DNA from: Halosimplex pelagicum
GTDB taxonomy: Archaea > Halobacteriota > Halobacteria > Halobacteriales > Haloarculaceae
Assembly: GCF_013415905.1 (NCBI RefSeq)
Contig: NZ_CP058909.1
Location: 1,550,001-1,614,000, forward strand
DNA length: 64,000 bases
Reading direction: 5' to 3'
Shown one piece after another: positions 27,550 through 36,880 of the stretch. How positions within the stretch are numbered: the first letter of the stretch is position 1; every line of letters begins with the position of its first letter. The translations under genes were made by a program, and so were the position numbers. The notes under the pieces were generated by a model. The model was not told where the DNA came from and ran no database searches. It was given only the letters and a program-made list of their open reading frames with translations.

Positions 27550-30500
27550 TCAACGAGCGCATTCACCCGTTGCCGGAGAGGCGGTCGAGTCGGGGTCTGC
27601 CGCGTCCCACCGATCGTCGAGCGTATCTCCGGTGTCGTCGTTCAGTTCGTCGACCTTCCCGAGCGGGACCCATTCGGCGTCGTTATCGAACGGCCAGTCG
27701 GACGAGGAGGGGCGCTCCAGAATCTCGTACTGGGTAACGCCGCCGTCGAGCCTGCCATCGTACTGAGCGGTAACCGCATCGTCGTCGAGGCCGGGGTAGT
27801 CGTCGGCCTGGAATCCGCCCGCATAGCTCACTCTGATCGGGAGGTCGTAACTTCCCCGGACGTACACCTTCGCGACGCAATCGTAATCACCCCAACCGCT
27901 CGCGACATCCTCGTTTACCAGGCTGTTGTTCCAGAGCGCGAATCGATCGATGATCGATTCCATGTCGTACCCGCGGACTGCGTCCCTGCGTGCGACCCAG
28001 CGGCCCGTGACGTACTCGTCGGGATCGTACACACTCACGAATTGGTCGGCGTGATCCGTCGTGAGTTCGGTGACGATCCCCGGCTCTCTGTGCGAGTCGA
28101 CCCCACCGTAGGTCGTGTGCTCCGCGTCGTTCGTGTACTGCGCGGTCATGAACCGCTGGATGTCGTGCTCCTCGGCGAGACTCATGCCGTTGCCGTTCTC
28201 GTCGCGCAGGAGGTAATCGAGCGCGTTCTCGATGTTCTCGTGGTCGTAGCGGGTCAGGACGATCGTGTCCCGCCAGGTGTCGGCGACGTCGTCGTCCTCC
28301 CCGTGGCCCGGTTCGTCGCCCTTGATGAAGTCGGCGTAGCGATCCTTGTACCGGTCGTTGGGCAACTGACAGAACTGCTCTTCCCAGAGGCGGTTCTGAA
28401 GCGAGTCCGACAGCCCGTCGTACCAATTCTCTGCATCGCTGTCCTCCTCCAGTTTCTCGACCAGGTCCTCCTCCTCGCAGTTGTCCGGCCCGGGCGCGTC
28501 GAACTCGAACTCGCCGTCGTCGTCGTCCCACTCCAGGGGCACGTCGCTGACCGTGTCACTCCCCGGCACGTAGTCCGCTAGCGACGCCTTGACCGTTCCG
28601 CCGCCGTCGATATTGCTACACTCGCCCGCGTTGATCGCACCGGGGTTGAACCCCGGCCCGACGTGGCTCCACGTCGCCGAGCACATGTCCTGCCACGGTT
28701 TGCTGGTGGAACTGCCCTTGATCGTCCAGTCGTCACCCACACCGTACCGGGGTTTCGGATACACCGTCCCGCCGGGGACCGGAATGACGACCGCCGTCGA
28801 CGCCGAGAAGTTGATCGGGTCGACCTGCCCGACACGCCGCTCCTGCCCGGCGATCTCCAGATCGACCGGCATCGCCTGGCGAACGTAGGTCGTCGTCTTG
28901 GGCGAGGCCGGCGCGCTGTTGTCTGCCGTCACCTCGAAGCGCCCGTACTCGCCTTTCACCTGGACGTTCCAGTGATCCACGGAGAGGTACCAGTAGGTCG
29001 GCCAGGGCACGATCGGTACGCCGGGGTAGCCGAACGTGTTGTGCTTCCTGACGGCCATCGGGACGTGCTGGGTGTCGCCCGCCTCGGTCACGGTCGCGTA
29101 ACTCGGCCGCACCGCCGGCACGGTCGCCCGCGAGACGGGGCCGGTCGTCAGGTACGTCGGCGAGGCGTCGACCGTGTAGCGGATGTCGCCCAGCAGGTCC
29201 GTGTCGGACATCGTCCCCGGACTGTACAGCGGTCCCGACCCGTCGATCTGGTTCGACGCGAACTCGAGCCCCTCGTTCATCACGTTCGTCACGCCGTCGA
29301 CCTTGCTCGAAATCTCCTCGTTCACGTCGCCGGAGGACTCCGAGCGGGCGCTCTCGACGCGGTCGACCCACCGATGGACCGCGTCGACGTACTCCATGCG
29401 CGCCTCCGCGATGGCCTTCTCGCGGGCGCTGTCGTAGGTCCCCGACGTGTCGTAGTAGACGTGGTGGGACGTGTTGGTGCGCTCGCGCAGCGGGCCGAAC
29501 ACGTCCTTCCCGGTCGCCATCTCCGTCGGCGAGACGTTCAGGTCCGAGACGGGCTGGGGCGGCGCCGACTCGTCGCCGACCACGTGGTCGTGGAGGCTGA
29601 CCACCTCGTCTTCGAGCGTGGTCTGGAGGTCCGAGCGCTCGCTCACCGAGAGGAACGTGTCGGAGTTCAGCGTCGTAATACCGGACATCTGGTCGGAGAC
29701 GGCCGATTCGAGGTCGCCGGCGCTCTCGATCGACCCCGTCGAGATGGCGTCCCCGAAGTTGCCGTCCGGATCGCTCGGGTCGACGTTCAGTCCCCCGCGG
29801 ATCGACTCGGCGATGGCCTCCTCGAAGTTCGGGCTCGACCCGGTGTAGGCGCCGTCGGTCCCGTTGTGCGAGACGTTGATATCGGGGTCGTCGCTGTAGG
29901 TCCCGCTGACGGTCACGTCCACCTCCCAGGTGACGCGCTCGTAGTCGGTCTGGTCCTCGAACTCGTAACACGGACCGGTCGGCGTGGCGGTGCTCGACCC
30001 CGACCCCGACGAACACGGCTCCTCGCGCTTGTACTCGTCCGTCTCTTTCAGGACGTTCGTCACCTCGACGTTGAACTCGTGGAGGTCGCGGGTCCGCGCC
30101 GTCGACTCGTCCCAGACCTCGGTGTGGTCGACGGTGACGTCGGCGGTGCGGTCGACTTTGACGCTCCCGTCGTCGGAGAGCGACCAGCCGCTCCCGGACG
30201 GTGCGGACGCCTCGGGCATCTCCCCGGAGACCTTCGCGGCGCCGCTAGTGGTCGTGGAGACGGAGTAGGAGTAGATCCGGTCGATCAGCCGCTCGAAGGT
30301 GTTGCGCCCGGAGAAGTCCGACGGGAGGTCCTCGTCGAGTTCGGGCGCCTGGTCCGTTCCGTTGGGGTCCTCTTTCTCGGTGTCGTCGCTGTACTCGGGG
30401 TCGTAGTCGACCGGCTGGGCGAGGACCTCGTCGAGCGCCGGCTCGGCGAACTTGTCGATCTCGACGCTGCTCTTCTTGTTGAACGCGCGCTGGGCCTGCC

Positions 30501-31695
30501 CGCCGATGAACTGGTTGACGACCTCCTGGACGGAGCTGGGCGGGCTGTCCGTCTGCCCGACGAGCATCGACGCCGCCGCACAGAAGTCCTTCGCGTTCAG
30601 GCCCGAGACGGCGTTCTTGAGGCCGTACTTGTCCTTCCAACCGTCGGTCGACTTCTCGTCGCCGAGACTGCTCCCCCCGGCGCCCTCGGTGTAGTCGTCG
30701 CTGGAGCTACTACTGCCGGGTCCCGAGCGACTGAACGCGCCCGCGTCGTACAGTTTCTCGACGTTTCGGAGGGCCATACAGGCGTACGCCGACCCCATCA
30801 CGCGCGTGTAGCCCGGGTCCCTCGTCCCGAAGACCTCGCCCTGAACGGCGAAGTTGGCGCTGTTGGCCAGCACCTCGATGTCCTTTTTCATCACCAGTTT
30901 GTCGAACGCGTCGGCCTTCCCGGGCGGCGCCATCCGCTCGTAGTAGGCCTTGGCGTACATCAGCGGATAGAGGCGCGCGGCGAACTGCTTGCCGAAGCCG
31001 CTGGTCCCGGAGTCGAAAAAGCCCTTCGCGAGCTGGTCCTGATACTTCTGGGTCTTGTGCTGGAGCAACAGGCTCGTCGACGCGACGGAGACGGTGATCG
31101 ACTCGGTCTCGCTGGCGCGGATCTCCCCCTCCTCGACGACTTCGGTCGTGAGTCCGTCTATCGTCGCGGTGATCGTCCCGTTGCTCAGGTCGTCGGAGAC
31201 GTCGTCCATCCCCGCCTCGAGGTCGACGCGACCGATCGCCGACTGGATCGACGACTCCGTGTAACTGACCGGCGGGAGCGACGTGCGGGTGACCGACCCG
31301 TCGCTCAGTCGCTGGCGGGAGCTGTCCAGTTGCTCCTGAACCTCGAGGTAGGCCCGCAGTTTCAGGTACCGCCGGTAGACTGCGTCGGGGTCGGGGTCGC
31401 TGGCGCCGGCCGCCAGCGCTCGGCCGGCCGGCGTGTCCGCGGGGACGGTGACCGGCTTCTGTGCGGCGGCGCTCGCGGCGTCCGAGACCGCCTCCCGGAC
31501 GACCGACTGGGCGGACGCCTGGGACTGGTCCATCGCGAGTGCGATATCCGTCTGGGTGTCGGCGCCGTCGCGCGACTGTATCACCCCGACGACGGTGGCG
31601 CTCGTGATCAACAGCAACACGCCGACGACGGCGAAGGGGATTCGTGCTCTGTCGCTCGTTGCGATCGACAGTGTCTGTGGTCGTCTCGGACTCAT
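27550..31695 (-). CDS. Giant secreted or cell-surface protein (DUF7286-like)
   Basis: 1381 aa. One N-terminal transmembrane segment (IPFAVVGVLLLITSATVVGV, about residues 19-38) follows a basic start, then a very long acidic exterior part. That part is rich in Ser/Asp, with Gln/Ala helices early, beta-rich stretches in the middle and a Cys-containing C-terminal region. The layout recalls haloarchaeal DUF7286 proteins found beside pilus-like type II/IV secretion genes. Start and preceding stop overlap (ATGA) with the 324-aa pilin-like gene. No ATPase or TadC-like gene is present nearby in this window. The fold and role are unproven. Confidence 0.7.
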   Translation of the reverse strand: MSPRRPQTLSIATSDRARIPFAVVGVLLLITSATVVGVIQSRDGADTQTDIALAMDQSQASAQSVVREAVSDAASAAAQKPVTVPADTPAGRALAAGASDPDPDAVYRRYLKLRAYLEVQEQLDSSRQRLSDGSVTRTSLPPVSYTESSIQSAIGRVDLEAGMDDVSDDLSNGTITATIDGLTTEVVEEGEIRASETESITVSVASTSLLLQHKTQKYQDQLAKGFFDSGTSGFGKQFAARLYPLMYAKAYYERMAPPGKADAFDKLVMKKDIEVLANSANFAVQGEVFGTRDPGYTRVMGSAYACMALRNVEKLYDAGAFSRSGPGSSSSSDDYTEGAGGSSLGDEKSTDGWKDKYGLKNAVSGLNAKDFCAAASMLVGQTDSPPSSVQEVVNQFIGGQAQRAFNKKSSVEIDKFAEPALDEVLAQPVDYDPEYSDDTEKEDPNGTDQAPELDEDLPSDFSGRNTFERLIDRIYSYSVSTTTSGAAKVSGEMPEASAPSGSGWSLSDDGSVKVDRTADVTVDHTEVWDESTARTRDLHEFNVEVTNVLKETDEYKREEPCSSGSGSSTATPTGPCYEFEDQTDYERVTWEVDVTVSGTYSDDPDINVSHNGTDGAYTGSSPNFEEAIAESIRGGLNVDPSDPDGNFGDAISTGSIESAGDLESAVSDQMSGITTLNSDTFLSVSERSDLQTTLEDEVVSLHDHVVGDESAPPQPVSDLNVSPTEMATGKDVFGPLRERTNTSHHVYYDTSGTYDSAREKAIAEARMEYVDAVHRWVDRVESARSESSGDVNEEISSKVDGVTNVMNEGLEFASNQIDGSGPLYSPGTMSDTDLLGDIRYTVDASPTYLTTGPVSRATVPAVRPSYATVTEAGDTQHVPMAVRKHNTFGYPGVPIVPWPTYWYLSVDHWNVQVKGEYGRFEVTADNSAPASPKTTTYVRQAMPVDLEIAGQERRVGQVDPINFSASTAVVIPVPGGTVYPKPRYGVGDDWTIKGSSTSKPWQDMCSATWSHVGPGFNPGAINAGECSNIDGGGTVKASLADYVPGSDTVSDVPLEWDDDDGEFEFDAPGPDNCEEEDLVEKLEEDSDAENWYDGLSDSLQNRLWEEQFCQLPNDRYKDRYADFIKGDEPGHGEDDDVADTWRDTIVLTRYDHENIENALDYLLRDENGNGMSLAEEHDIQRFMTAQYTNDAEHTTYGGVDSHREPGIVTELTTDHADQFVSVYDPDEYVTGRWVARRDAVRGYDMESIIDRFALWNNSLVNEDVASGWGDYDCVAKVYVRGSYDLPIRVSYAGGFQADDYPGLDDDAVTAQYDGRLDGGVTQYEILERPSSSDWPFDNDAEWVPLGKVDELNDDTGDTLDDRWDAADPDSTASPATGECAR

Positions 31696-32666
31696 TCGTT
31701 CCAGGTAGTCACGGTAACGGTCACTTCACCGACCGAGACGGCCGACGCGATGCGTTCGGCGTCCGCGCTCGGGTACTCGTTCGAAAGTTCCACCTCGATC
31801 ATCGTCGCCAGGTCGGCCTGCAGCTCCGCGTTGGCCGTCGCGGCGTCGGCCTGCGTCCGACTGACCGGGTGGGACCCGACCGCGCCGAACGCGGGGTCGG
31901 TCTCGAACTCCGGGTGGTCGACGACCTCGGCCATCCGCTGGTAGCGGTAGACCGCCAGCGCCCGACCGAGCCCGTCGCGCTCGAGCGCGAGCTGGGTCTC
32001 CCCGGTGGGGAAGTACCCCTCGACGATGGCCCCGGCGATCAGCTCCGAGACGCCGCTGTACCCGTCGACGCGGAACGCCCGTTCGACGTCCGCCTCGTCC
32101 GGCGCGGGCATCTTGCTCGGGACCGTCAGCGTCGCCGTGCTCGTGTCGCCACCGGGGGGCAGGTCGGCGCCCGCCTCCATCCGCCCCCGGATGGCCGAAT
32201 CGTCGTACGGCGTCCAGACCGCGACGACGTGCGCGTCGCCGCCGGCGCTCGTCAGCGCCTCCCTGACCGCGCCGTCGACGGCCGTCGCGAAGTCCTCACC
32301 CGCTCTCGTCAGGTGCGCCAGACCGTCGGGGTCGTACGGGTCGCTGTCGCTCCCGTCGGGGAACTGCGCGTTCGTGACCGCCGCGTCGGCCAGCAACCCC
32401 GTCAGCGTCCCGTGGGTCGACCGCTCGTAGTCGTACCCGTCGTCGCTGAAGTGCGACTCGCCGCGGACGGGGTCGAGGGTGTACTCGACCGTCCGGGTCG
32501 CCGCCGCGAGCGTCTCGGCCGTCCGGTCGGCCTGGATCGGGTCGTGGGCGGGCTCGTCGTCGGTCAGCTCGACCGCCAGGATCGCGATCGACGCGCTGAC
32601 CAGCAACAGCGCGAACGTCACGTCGACGACCGTACTGATCGCTCTGCCCTGCCGTCGTCCCGTCAC
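31692..32666 (-). CDS. Pilin-like membrane protein (DUF7284-like), partner of the giant protein
   Basis: 324 aa from a GTG at 32664-32666. It begins MTGRRQGRAISTVVDVTFAL with a hydrophobic run LLVSASIAILAVEL, the form of archaeal type III (pilin-like) signal sequences. The exterior domain is acidic with no recognised motif. It starts within the stop of a 25-codon leader ORF (GTGA overlap) and ends in an ATGA overlap with the giant 1381-aa gene, so all three are translationally linked. The closest description known to me is the haloarchaeal DUF7284 family. Confidence 0.7.
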   Translation of the reverse strand: MTGRRQGRAISTVVDVTFALLLVSASIAILAVELTDDEPAHDPIQADRTAETLAAATRTVEYTLDPVRGESHFSDDGYDYERSTHGTLTGLLADAAVTNAQFPDGSDSDPYDPDGLAHLTRAGEDFATAVDGAVREALTSAGGDAHVVAVWTPYDDSAIRGRMEAGADLPPGGDTSTATLTVPSKMPAPDEADVERAFRVDGYSGVSELIAGAIVEGYFPTGETQLALERDGLGRALAVYRYQRMAEVVDHPEFETDPAFGAVGSHPVSRTQADAATANAELQADLATMIEVELSNEYPSADAERIASAVSVGEVTVTVTTWNE

Positions 32667-32740
32667 GGGCGACGCCCCCTGACGAACCCGGAGCCCCGAA
32701 CTCGGCTGCTTCCCCCGAGCGCAGACAACCGAGACAGCAT
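32663..32740 (-). CDS. 25-codon leader mini-ORF before the pilin-like operon
   Basis: ATG 32738-32740 opens MLSRLSALGGSSRVRGSGFV RGRRP, then TGA, which overlaps the next gene's GTG (GTGA). A TATA-like gtttaagtaa on the minus strand (about 32762-32772) is centred some 27 bases upstream, so the ORF would be leaderless and the first translated frame of the operon. It is highly basic, unlike haloarchaeal proteins in general. It could be a coupling or leader peptide, or spurious. Confidence 0.35.
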   Translation of the reverse strand: MLSRLSALGGSSRVRGSGFVRGRRP

Positions 32741-32821
32741 ACCCCCATTGGCCTCGTCATGTTACTTAAACGTAACACGGGCTCGGCGGTGGCGAGAGGG
32801 ACACGCGCAGCCGACGGCCGC

Positions 32822-33103
32822 TCACTCGTCGTCGATCTGGGCCTCGACGCGGTCTCTGAGGGCGTCGGCGTGTTCCTTGGCCGCCGCGGCGTGGGTCGAG
32901 TCCTCCGTCTCGACGAGGCGGTCGATCGACTCGCGCAGCGCGACGAAGTGGTCGGGTTCGCTCTCGAAAAACTCCCCGAGTTGGTCGACGTGCTCCTGGG
33001 CCGCCGAGGCGTTGGTCTCGTTGTATCCGACCTCCAGGCCGGCGAGACGGGCGTCTAAGTCCGCTAGTGTCTCCAGCACCCGTTCGTACGGCCCCGGCGC
33101 CAT
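32822..33103 (-). CDS. Small conserved helical protein of unknown function
   Basis: 93 aa from the ATG at 33101-33103 (MAPGPYERVLETLADLDARL); an upstream in-frame start would add 26 basic residues unlike the rest. The sequence is two similar helical halves: HVDQLGEFFESEPDHFVALR and ESIDRLVETEDSTHAAAAKE. This suggests a short helical hairpin or coiled coil. Strongly acidic. No membrane segment and no catalytic motif. Adjacent genes offer no functional hint. Confidence 0.6.
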   Translation of the reverse strand: MAPGPYERVLETLADLDARLAGLEVGYNETNASAAQEHVDQLGEFFESEPDHFVALRESIDRLVETEDSTHAAAAKEHADALRDRVEAQIDDE

Positions 33104-33203
33104 GTACGGACTGTTCCTCCCCACGGGATAAAAACTACTGTGGTGGCGGCGACCGACAATCGCCCCACGCCAGCGGGACAAGTCAGTCTCCCAACTCGAT
33201 CGG

Positions 33204-34235
33204 TCACTCGACGCGCGCGTCGACGACGACGTGGGCCACGCCCTCGCTGTAGCCCTTGACGCGGCGCGTCTCGAGGATTTCGACCGACCGGTCGCGGTCG
33301 GCGGCCGCGTCCCGGAGTCGCTCGACGGGGCGGTCGGGCACCAGCGCCTCCGGCGTCGCCTCGTGCATGTGGACGACGCCGCCGGGCTCTAACGCCCCGA
33401 GCGCGCTGTCGAGGTACTCGTGGGCCTCGTAGTAGCCCATCACGATCCGGTCGGCACGCACGTCGGTCGCGGGATCCGTCTGTTCGAGAACGTCGCGACA
33501 GTCCGCCCGATACGGCTGGACGCGGTCGGCGACGCCGTTGCGGCGGACGTTCTCCAGCAGGAACTCGAAGGAGGCGGGGTTGCGCTCGACGGCGGTCACC
33601 GCCGCGCCCGCGCGGGCCATCGGGACCGCGAAGTAACCGATACCGGCGAACATGTCGACGACGCGCTCGCCTTCGCTCACTTGCTCCCCCATCCGCGCCC
33701 GCTCGGCCTTGTTCCCCGGCGAGAACATCACCTCGGCCAGGTCCATCGCGTAGGTGGTGCCGTGCTCGCGGTGGACGGTCTCGGTGTCGCCCTCGCCGGC
33801 CAGCACCGTCACGTCGGGCTCGCGGTGGGCGCCGGTGATCGGGCCGCGGGCCAGCACCGTGTCGGCGGCGCCGTGCAGGTCCAGCAGCGCCTCGCCGAGT
33901 TCCGCGGGCCGTGGCGCGTCGCCGGCGTCGACGAGGACGACCGTCCCCAGCACGGCCCAGGAGGCGGGCGCCCGGTCGATCTCGTCGTCGGTCCAGCCGC
34001 GCTCGCGGAGGTGGTCGGCCAGGTCCCGGAGCCGCGGCTCGCCCACCTGCCGGACGACCTCGCGGTAGTCGACGGCGTCGGGCACCGCCGTCACCGGGAG
34101 CGAGACGCTCCCCTCGTCGTACTCGCGGACCGACCGGTCGGCGTCGTAGACCCCCGCCCGCTCCAGGTCGTCGATGACCGCCTCGGCGCGGGGCTTGTCG
34201 ACGACCACGGCCAGTCGCTCGTCGCGCTCGTCCAT
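33204..34235 (-). CDS. taw2: tRNA wybutosine-pathway aminocarboxypropyltransferase Taw2 (Trm5/TYW2 family)
   Basis: 343 aa. A Rossmann methyltransferase-like domain has VVDMFAGIGYFAVPMARAGA (SAM motif I, about residues 192-211) and AVERNPASFEFLLENVRRNG. RIVMGYYEAHEYLDSALGAL and GGVVHMHEA favour TYW2/Taw2, which transfers the 3-amino-3-carboxypropyl group of SAM to 4-demethylwyosine at G37 of tRNA-Phe, over the related Trm5, which has an NLPxxA-type motif at that place. A Trm5b methyltransferase remains an alternative. Confidence 0.75.
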   Translation of the reverse strand: MDERDERLAVVVDKPRAEAVIDDLERAGVYDADRSVREYDEGSVSLPVTAVPDAVDYREVVRQVGEPRLRDLADHLRERGWTDDEIDRAPASWAVLGTVVLVDAGDAPRPAELGEALLDLHGAADTVLARGPITGAHREPDVTVLAGEGDTETVHREHGTTYAMDLAEVMFSPGNKAERARMGEQVSEGERVVDMFAGIGYFAVPMARAGAAVTAVERNPASFEFLLENVRRNGVADRVQPYRADCRDVLEQTDPATDVRADRIVMGYYEAHEYLDSALGALEPGGVVHMHEATPEALVPDRPVERLRDAAADRDRSVEILETRRVKGYSEGVAHVVVDARVE

Positions 34236-34334
34236 CTACTCGCCACCAGACGGTCGACGGCCGAAACGGTTTCGAGTCCGAGCGCCGCCGGACGGGCGAC
34301 CCGTCGCCGCGATGGGGCGCGGGCGCGGCGCCGC

Positions 34335-34859
34335 TCAGGTCGATTCGGTCTCGCGGTCGCGACCGGGCACCGAGCGGTCGTCAGCCCGCGACTCCCGCCG
34401 CGGGGCCGCCGAGCCGGCGGGGGAGCCGCCCCGATCCTCGACCGGTCGGCCGTCGCCCGCGCCCTCGGCCGCCAGCAGCGCGTCCAGACGGCGCTCGAAC
34501 TCGGTCTGGTCGATCTCGCCGCGGGCGAACCGCTCGCGGAGCGTCTCGACGGGGTCGTCGCCGTCCGACCGGTCGCCGCTCGCCCCCGAGCCGTCGAGCA
34601 TCGACGGCAGGTCCACGGTGCGCTCGCCGAGCGAGCCCGGCAGATCCACGGGTGAGAGGTTCAGGACGACCCACACGAGCAGCGCCGTCACCGGCGTCGC
34701 CAGCAGCCAGCCCGCCACCGCGACTTCGATCGCGGTCACGATGCCGGCGTTGAACAGTACCAGGAGGACGATCGGCAGCGTCGCGACGGCGATCAGCACC
34801 GGCAGGAGCGCGACGAACCGGCGAGTCACGGTCCGCAGCGAACGGAGGGCTTCGAGCAT
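34335..34859 (-). CDS. Membrane protein with SHOCT domain
   Basis: 174 aa from ATG 34857-34859. Two transmembrane helices (LLPVLIAVATLPIVLLVLF and AIEVAVAGWLLATPVTALLVWVV) are followed by a disordered acidic linker and a SHOCT-like short helix pair (VETLRERFARGEIDQTEFER RLDALL, about residues 112-137). The tail is rich in Arg/Ser/Asp. SHOCT modules are small oligomerisation motifs. The function is not known. It precedes nmd3 on the same strand with a 100-base gap. Confidence 0.72.
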   Translation of the reverse strand: MLEALRSLRTVTRRFVALLPVLIAVATLPIVLLVLFNAGIVTAIEVAVAGWLLATPVTALLVWVVLNLSPVDLPGSLGERTVDLPSMLDGSGASGDRSDGDDPVETLRERFARGEIDQTEFERRLDALLAAEGAGDGRPVEDRGGSPAGSAAPRRESRADDRSVPGRDRETEST

Positions 34860-34965
34860 ATGTCGGCCAACCGGCCGAACCACGAAAAAAGTTGCCGCTG
34901 TCGGGTCAGGAGTTCGGTTCCGGCGGGCGCGATGCCCGGTCAGTCCCCGGTGGCCGCGCCGTCTC

Positions 34966-36108
34966 TCAGTCCCCGCCGGCGTCGACGGCGTCCTCGGGGA
35001 GGACGTGTAGCCCCTCGCGGTGCTTGATCACGGGCACCTCGTCGGCGTCGGTGTCGAAGTAGTCCGGACGGGGGATCGTTTCGGCCGCGTAGGTCTCGGG
35101 GTCGAGCACCTGCACGGCGTTCTCGTCCTCGACGGCGACGACGGTGGTCTCGGCGGCGTCCTCGCGAGTGCCCAGGCGGCGCGCGTCGGGGGCGTCGCCC
35201 TCCTCGAAGCTCGCCTCGTAGTCCTCGCCGGTGGCGAGTCGGGTGCCCTTGAGGTTGCCCCGGACGCTGCGGACGAGGACGGGGCCGTCGCCGTCCTCGG
35301 GGTCGATGACCTCCCCGGCCCTGTAGCGGGGGAGGCGGACGGCGAAGGTCACTCGATACACCTCGTTGCCGTCGCCGTCCTCGGTGACCAGCGTCTCGTA
35401 GTCCTCGAAGCTCCCGCCCTGCTGCTCGACGATCCGCTTCGCGATCCCCTGGCCGAGCTGGTTCGTCGAGATCTTCATGTTCAGCCCCTCGTCGACCTCC
35501 GAGACCTCCGTCACGAAGGCGTTGCGGTCGCCCGTGGCCTCGCGGGCCTCGACGAACGACTCCGCGGTCTCCTGTGCCCGCTCCATCTCCTCGGCGGTCG
35601 GCGTGCGCTCGTCGGCGCGGACCTGCACGATCGCGGCGTAGGAGCCGCCGGCGATCCGACCGCAGCGCTCGCAGGTCTGGCGGGCGATCTTGACGGGGAC
35701 GACGACCTCCTCGGAGACGAGCGTCCCACGCACTACGCCGGAGAACTGGCAGTGCATCCTGATGTTGTTCTCGTCGACCTGTTCGGGGGCGACCTCCCAG
35801 CTCACGTCCGCGGCGTCCAGGTGGACGCCGAGCGCCTCCGAGACTTCCTCGACGGCGATATCGGTGTAGTCCTGGGCGCCCACGTCGACCCAGCGGTTGC
35901 CCCGGTGGACGGCGCCGCACTGCGAGCAGACCCGCACGTCGATGCGGTCGGGCGCGTCCACGAGGTCGAACTCCTCGAAGTAACAGTCGTCGCAGAGCAC
36001 GCTGTCGCCGTCGCGCGACCCCGCCCCGCCCGGCGCCGCCGGCCGGGCGTCGAGGTTCGCCTCGATCTCGTCCCCGCAGCGGGGGCAGAACTCGCCGGAG
36101 CGACTCAT
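34966..36108 (-). CDS. NMD3 family protein (ribosomal large-subunit adaptor homologue)
   Basis: 380 aa. Zinc-ribbon cysteines FCPRCGDEIEANLD and CDDCYFEEFDLV at the N-terminus, then VRVCSQCGAVH and QTCERCGRIAGGSY, match the NMD3 Cys pairs. The C-terminal half continues with family segments such as GLNMKISTNQLGQGIAKRIV. Eukaryotic NMD3 exports 60S subunits. The archaeal protein is thought to act in 50S maturation, lacking a nuclear role. ATG 36108 is the natural start. Confidence 0.88.
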   Translation of the reverse strand: MSRSGEFCPRCGDEIEANLDARPAAPGGAGSRDGDSVLCDDCYFEEFDLVDAPDRIDVRVCSQCGAVHRGNRWVDVGAQDYTDIAVEEVSEALGVHLDAADVSWEVAPEQVDENNIRMHCQFSGVVRGTLVSEEVVVPVKIARQTCERCGRIAGGSYAAIVQVRADERTPTAEEMERAQETAESFVEAREATGDRNAFVTEVSEVDEGLNMKISTNQLGQGIAKRIVEQQGGSFEDYETLVTEDGDGNEVYRVTFAVRLPRYRAGEVIDPEDGDGPVLVRSVRGNLKGTRLATGEDYEASFEEGDAPDARRLGTREDAAETTVVAVEDENAVQVLDPETYAAETIPRPDYFDTDADEVPVIKHREGLHVLPEDAVDAGGD

Positions 36109-36196
36109 TGCCCCGTGGTACTGGCCTCGGCCGGTTAAGCGTCGCGTTCCGGGCCGAGCGACGCCGGGCGAGCGACTCGCGCGAGTTCGGCCGCTC

Positions 36197-36742
36197 TCAC
36201 CAGGGCTCGTCCTTCGCGCCGATGAGGTAGGCGATGCCGTTCGTGACGACGTGGAGCAGCGGGGTGACGACCAGGACCGTCGCCAGCACCGGAGCCGTGA
36301 ACGTCGCGGTCACCCACTCGAAGTCGAGGACGGCCGCCAGCGCGAGCGCGCCGACGACGAAGTCCAGCTGGTCGAGCCCGGGGAAGGGTGCGCCGCGCTC
36401 GCGGCCGCTGCGCCGCTTGACGAACGAGGCGCCGATGTCGCCGACCATCGCACCCAGCGCCAGCCCGACGGCGGCCGCGAGCGGGAACTCCACCGCGGGG
36501 ACGCCCAGCAGGTCCGCGATCGGTCCCGACGCGGCGTTCAGGACGAGCGCGAGCGCGACGCCGGCGGCGGTGCCGGCGGCGGTCCCGCGCCAGGTCTTCC
36601 CGTCGCCGAGGACGCGCCGACCGCCCCAGGTGCGACCGCCGTCGATGGGGCGGCCGCCGCCGGCCAGCACCGCCGCGTTGTTCGGCACGTACGCGGGCAA
36701 CATCGCCCACAGCGCCGTCGCGACCACCGTGACCAGGTCCAT
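36197..36742 (-). CDS. carS: CDP-2,3-bis-(O-geranylgeranyl)-sn-glycerol synthase CarS
   Basis: 181 aa, about five transmembrane helices. The signature [20 protein letters not shown] (about residues 15-34) is followed by [20 protein letters not shown] and [20 protein letters not shown]. CarS transfers CMP from CTP to digeranylgeranylglycerol phosphate, giving the CDP-archaeol precursor of archaeal polar lipids. Start ATG 36740-36742. It diverges from the proline dehydrogenase gene with about 140 bases between. Confidence 0.92.
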   Translation of the reverse strand: MDLVTVVATALWAMLPAYVPNNAAVLAGGGRPIDGGRTWGGRRVLGDGKTWRGTAAGTAAGVALALVLNAASGPIADLLGVPAVEFPLAAAVGLALGAMVGDIGASFVKRRSGRERGAPFPGLDQLDFVVGALALAAVLDFEWVTATFTAPVLATVLVVTPLLHVVTNGIAYLIGAKDEPW

Positions 36743-36880
36743 ACCGACGCCGACACCCCCGCGCTTCTTAAGTCGTCGTGGTTCGCGTCGGTGGTCCTCG
36801 CCCGCGTCCGGGCACGTCTCGCCCTCGTCGCCGGACGCGACGCCGGTATCCCTTTCACACTGGCGGCAATACTTACCAGC

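Noticed and set aside
28663-31944. Very long open frame antisense to the giant surface protein
   Set aside because: GC-rich shadow frame: Arg/Val/Asp-rich, no domain, and fully antisense to a gene with a clear transmembrane start and coupled neighbour.
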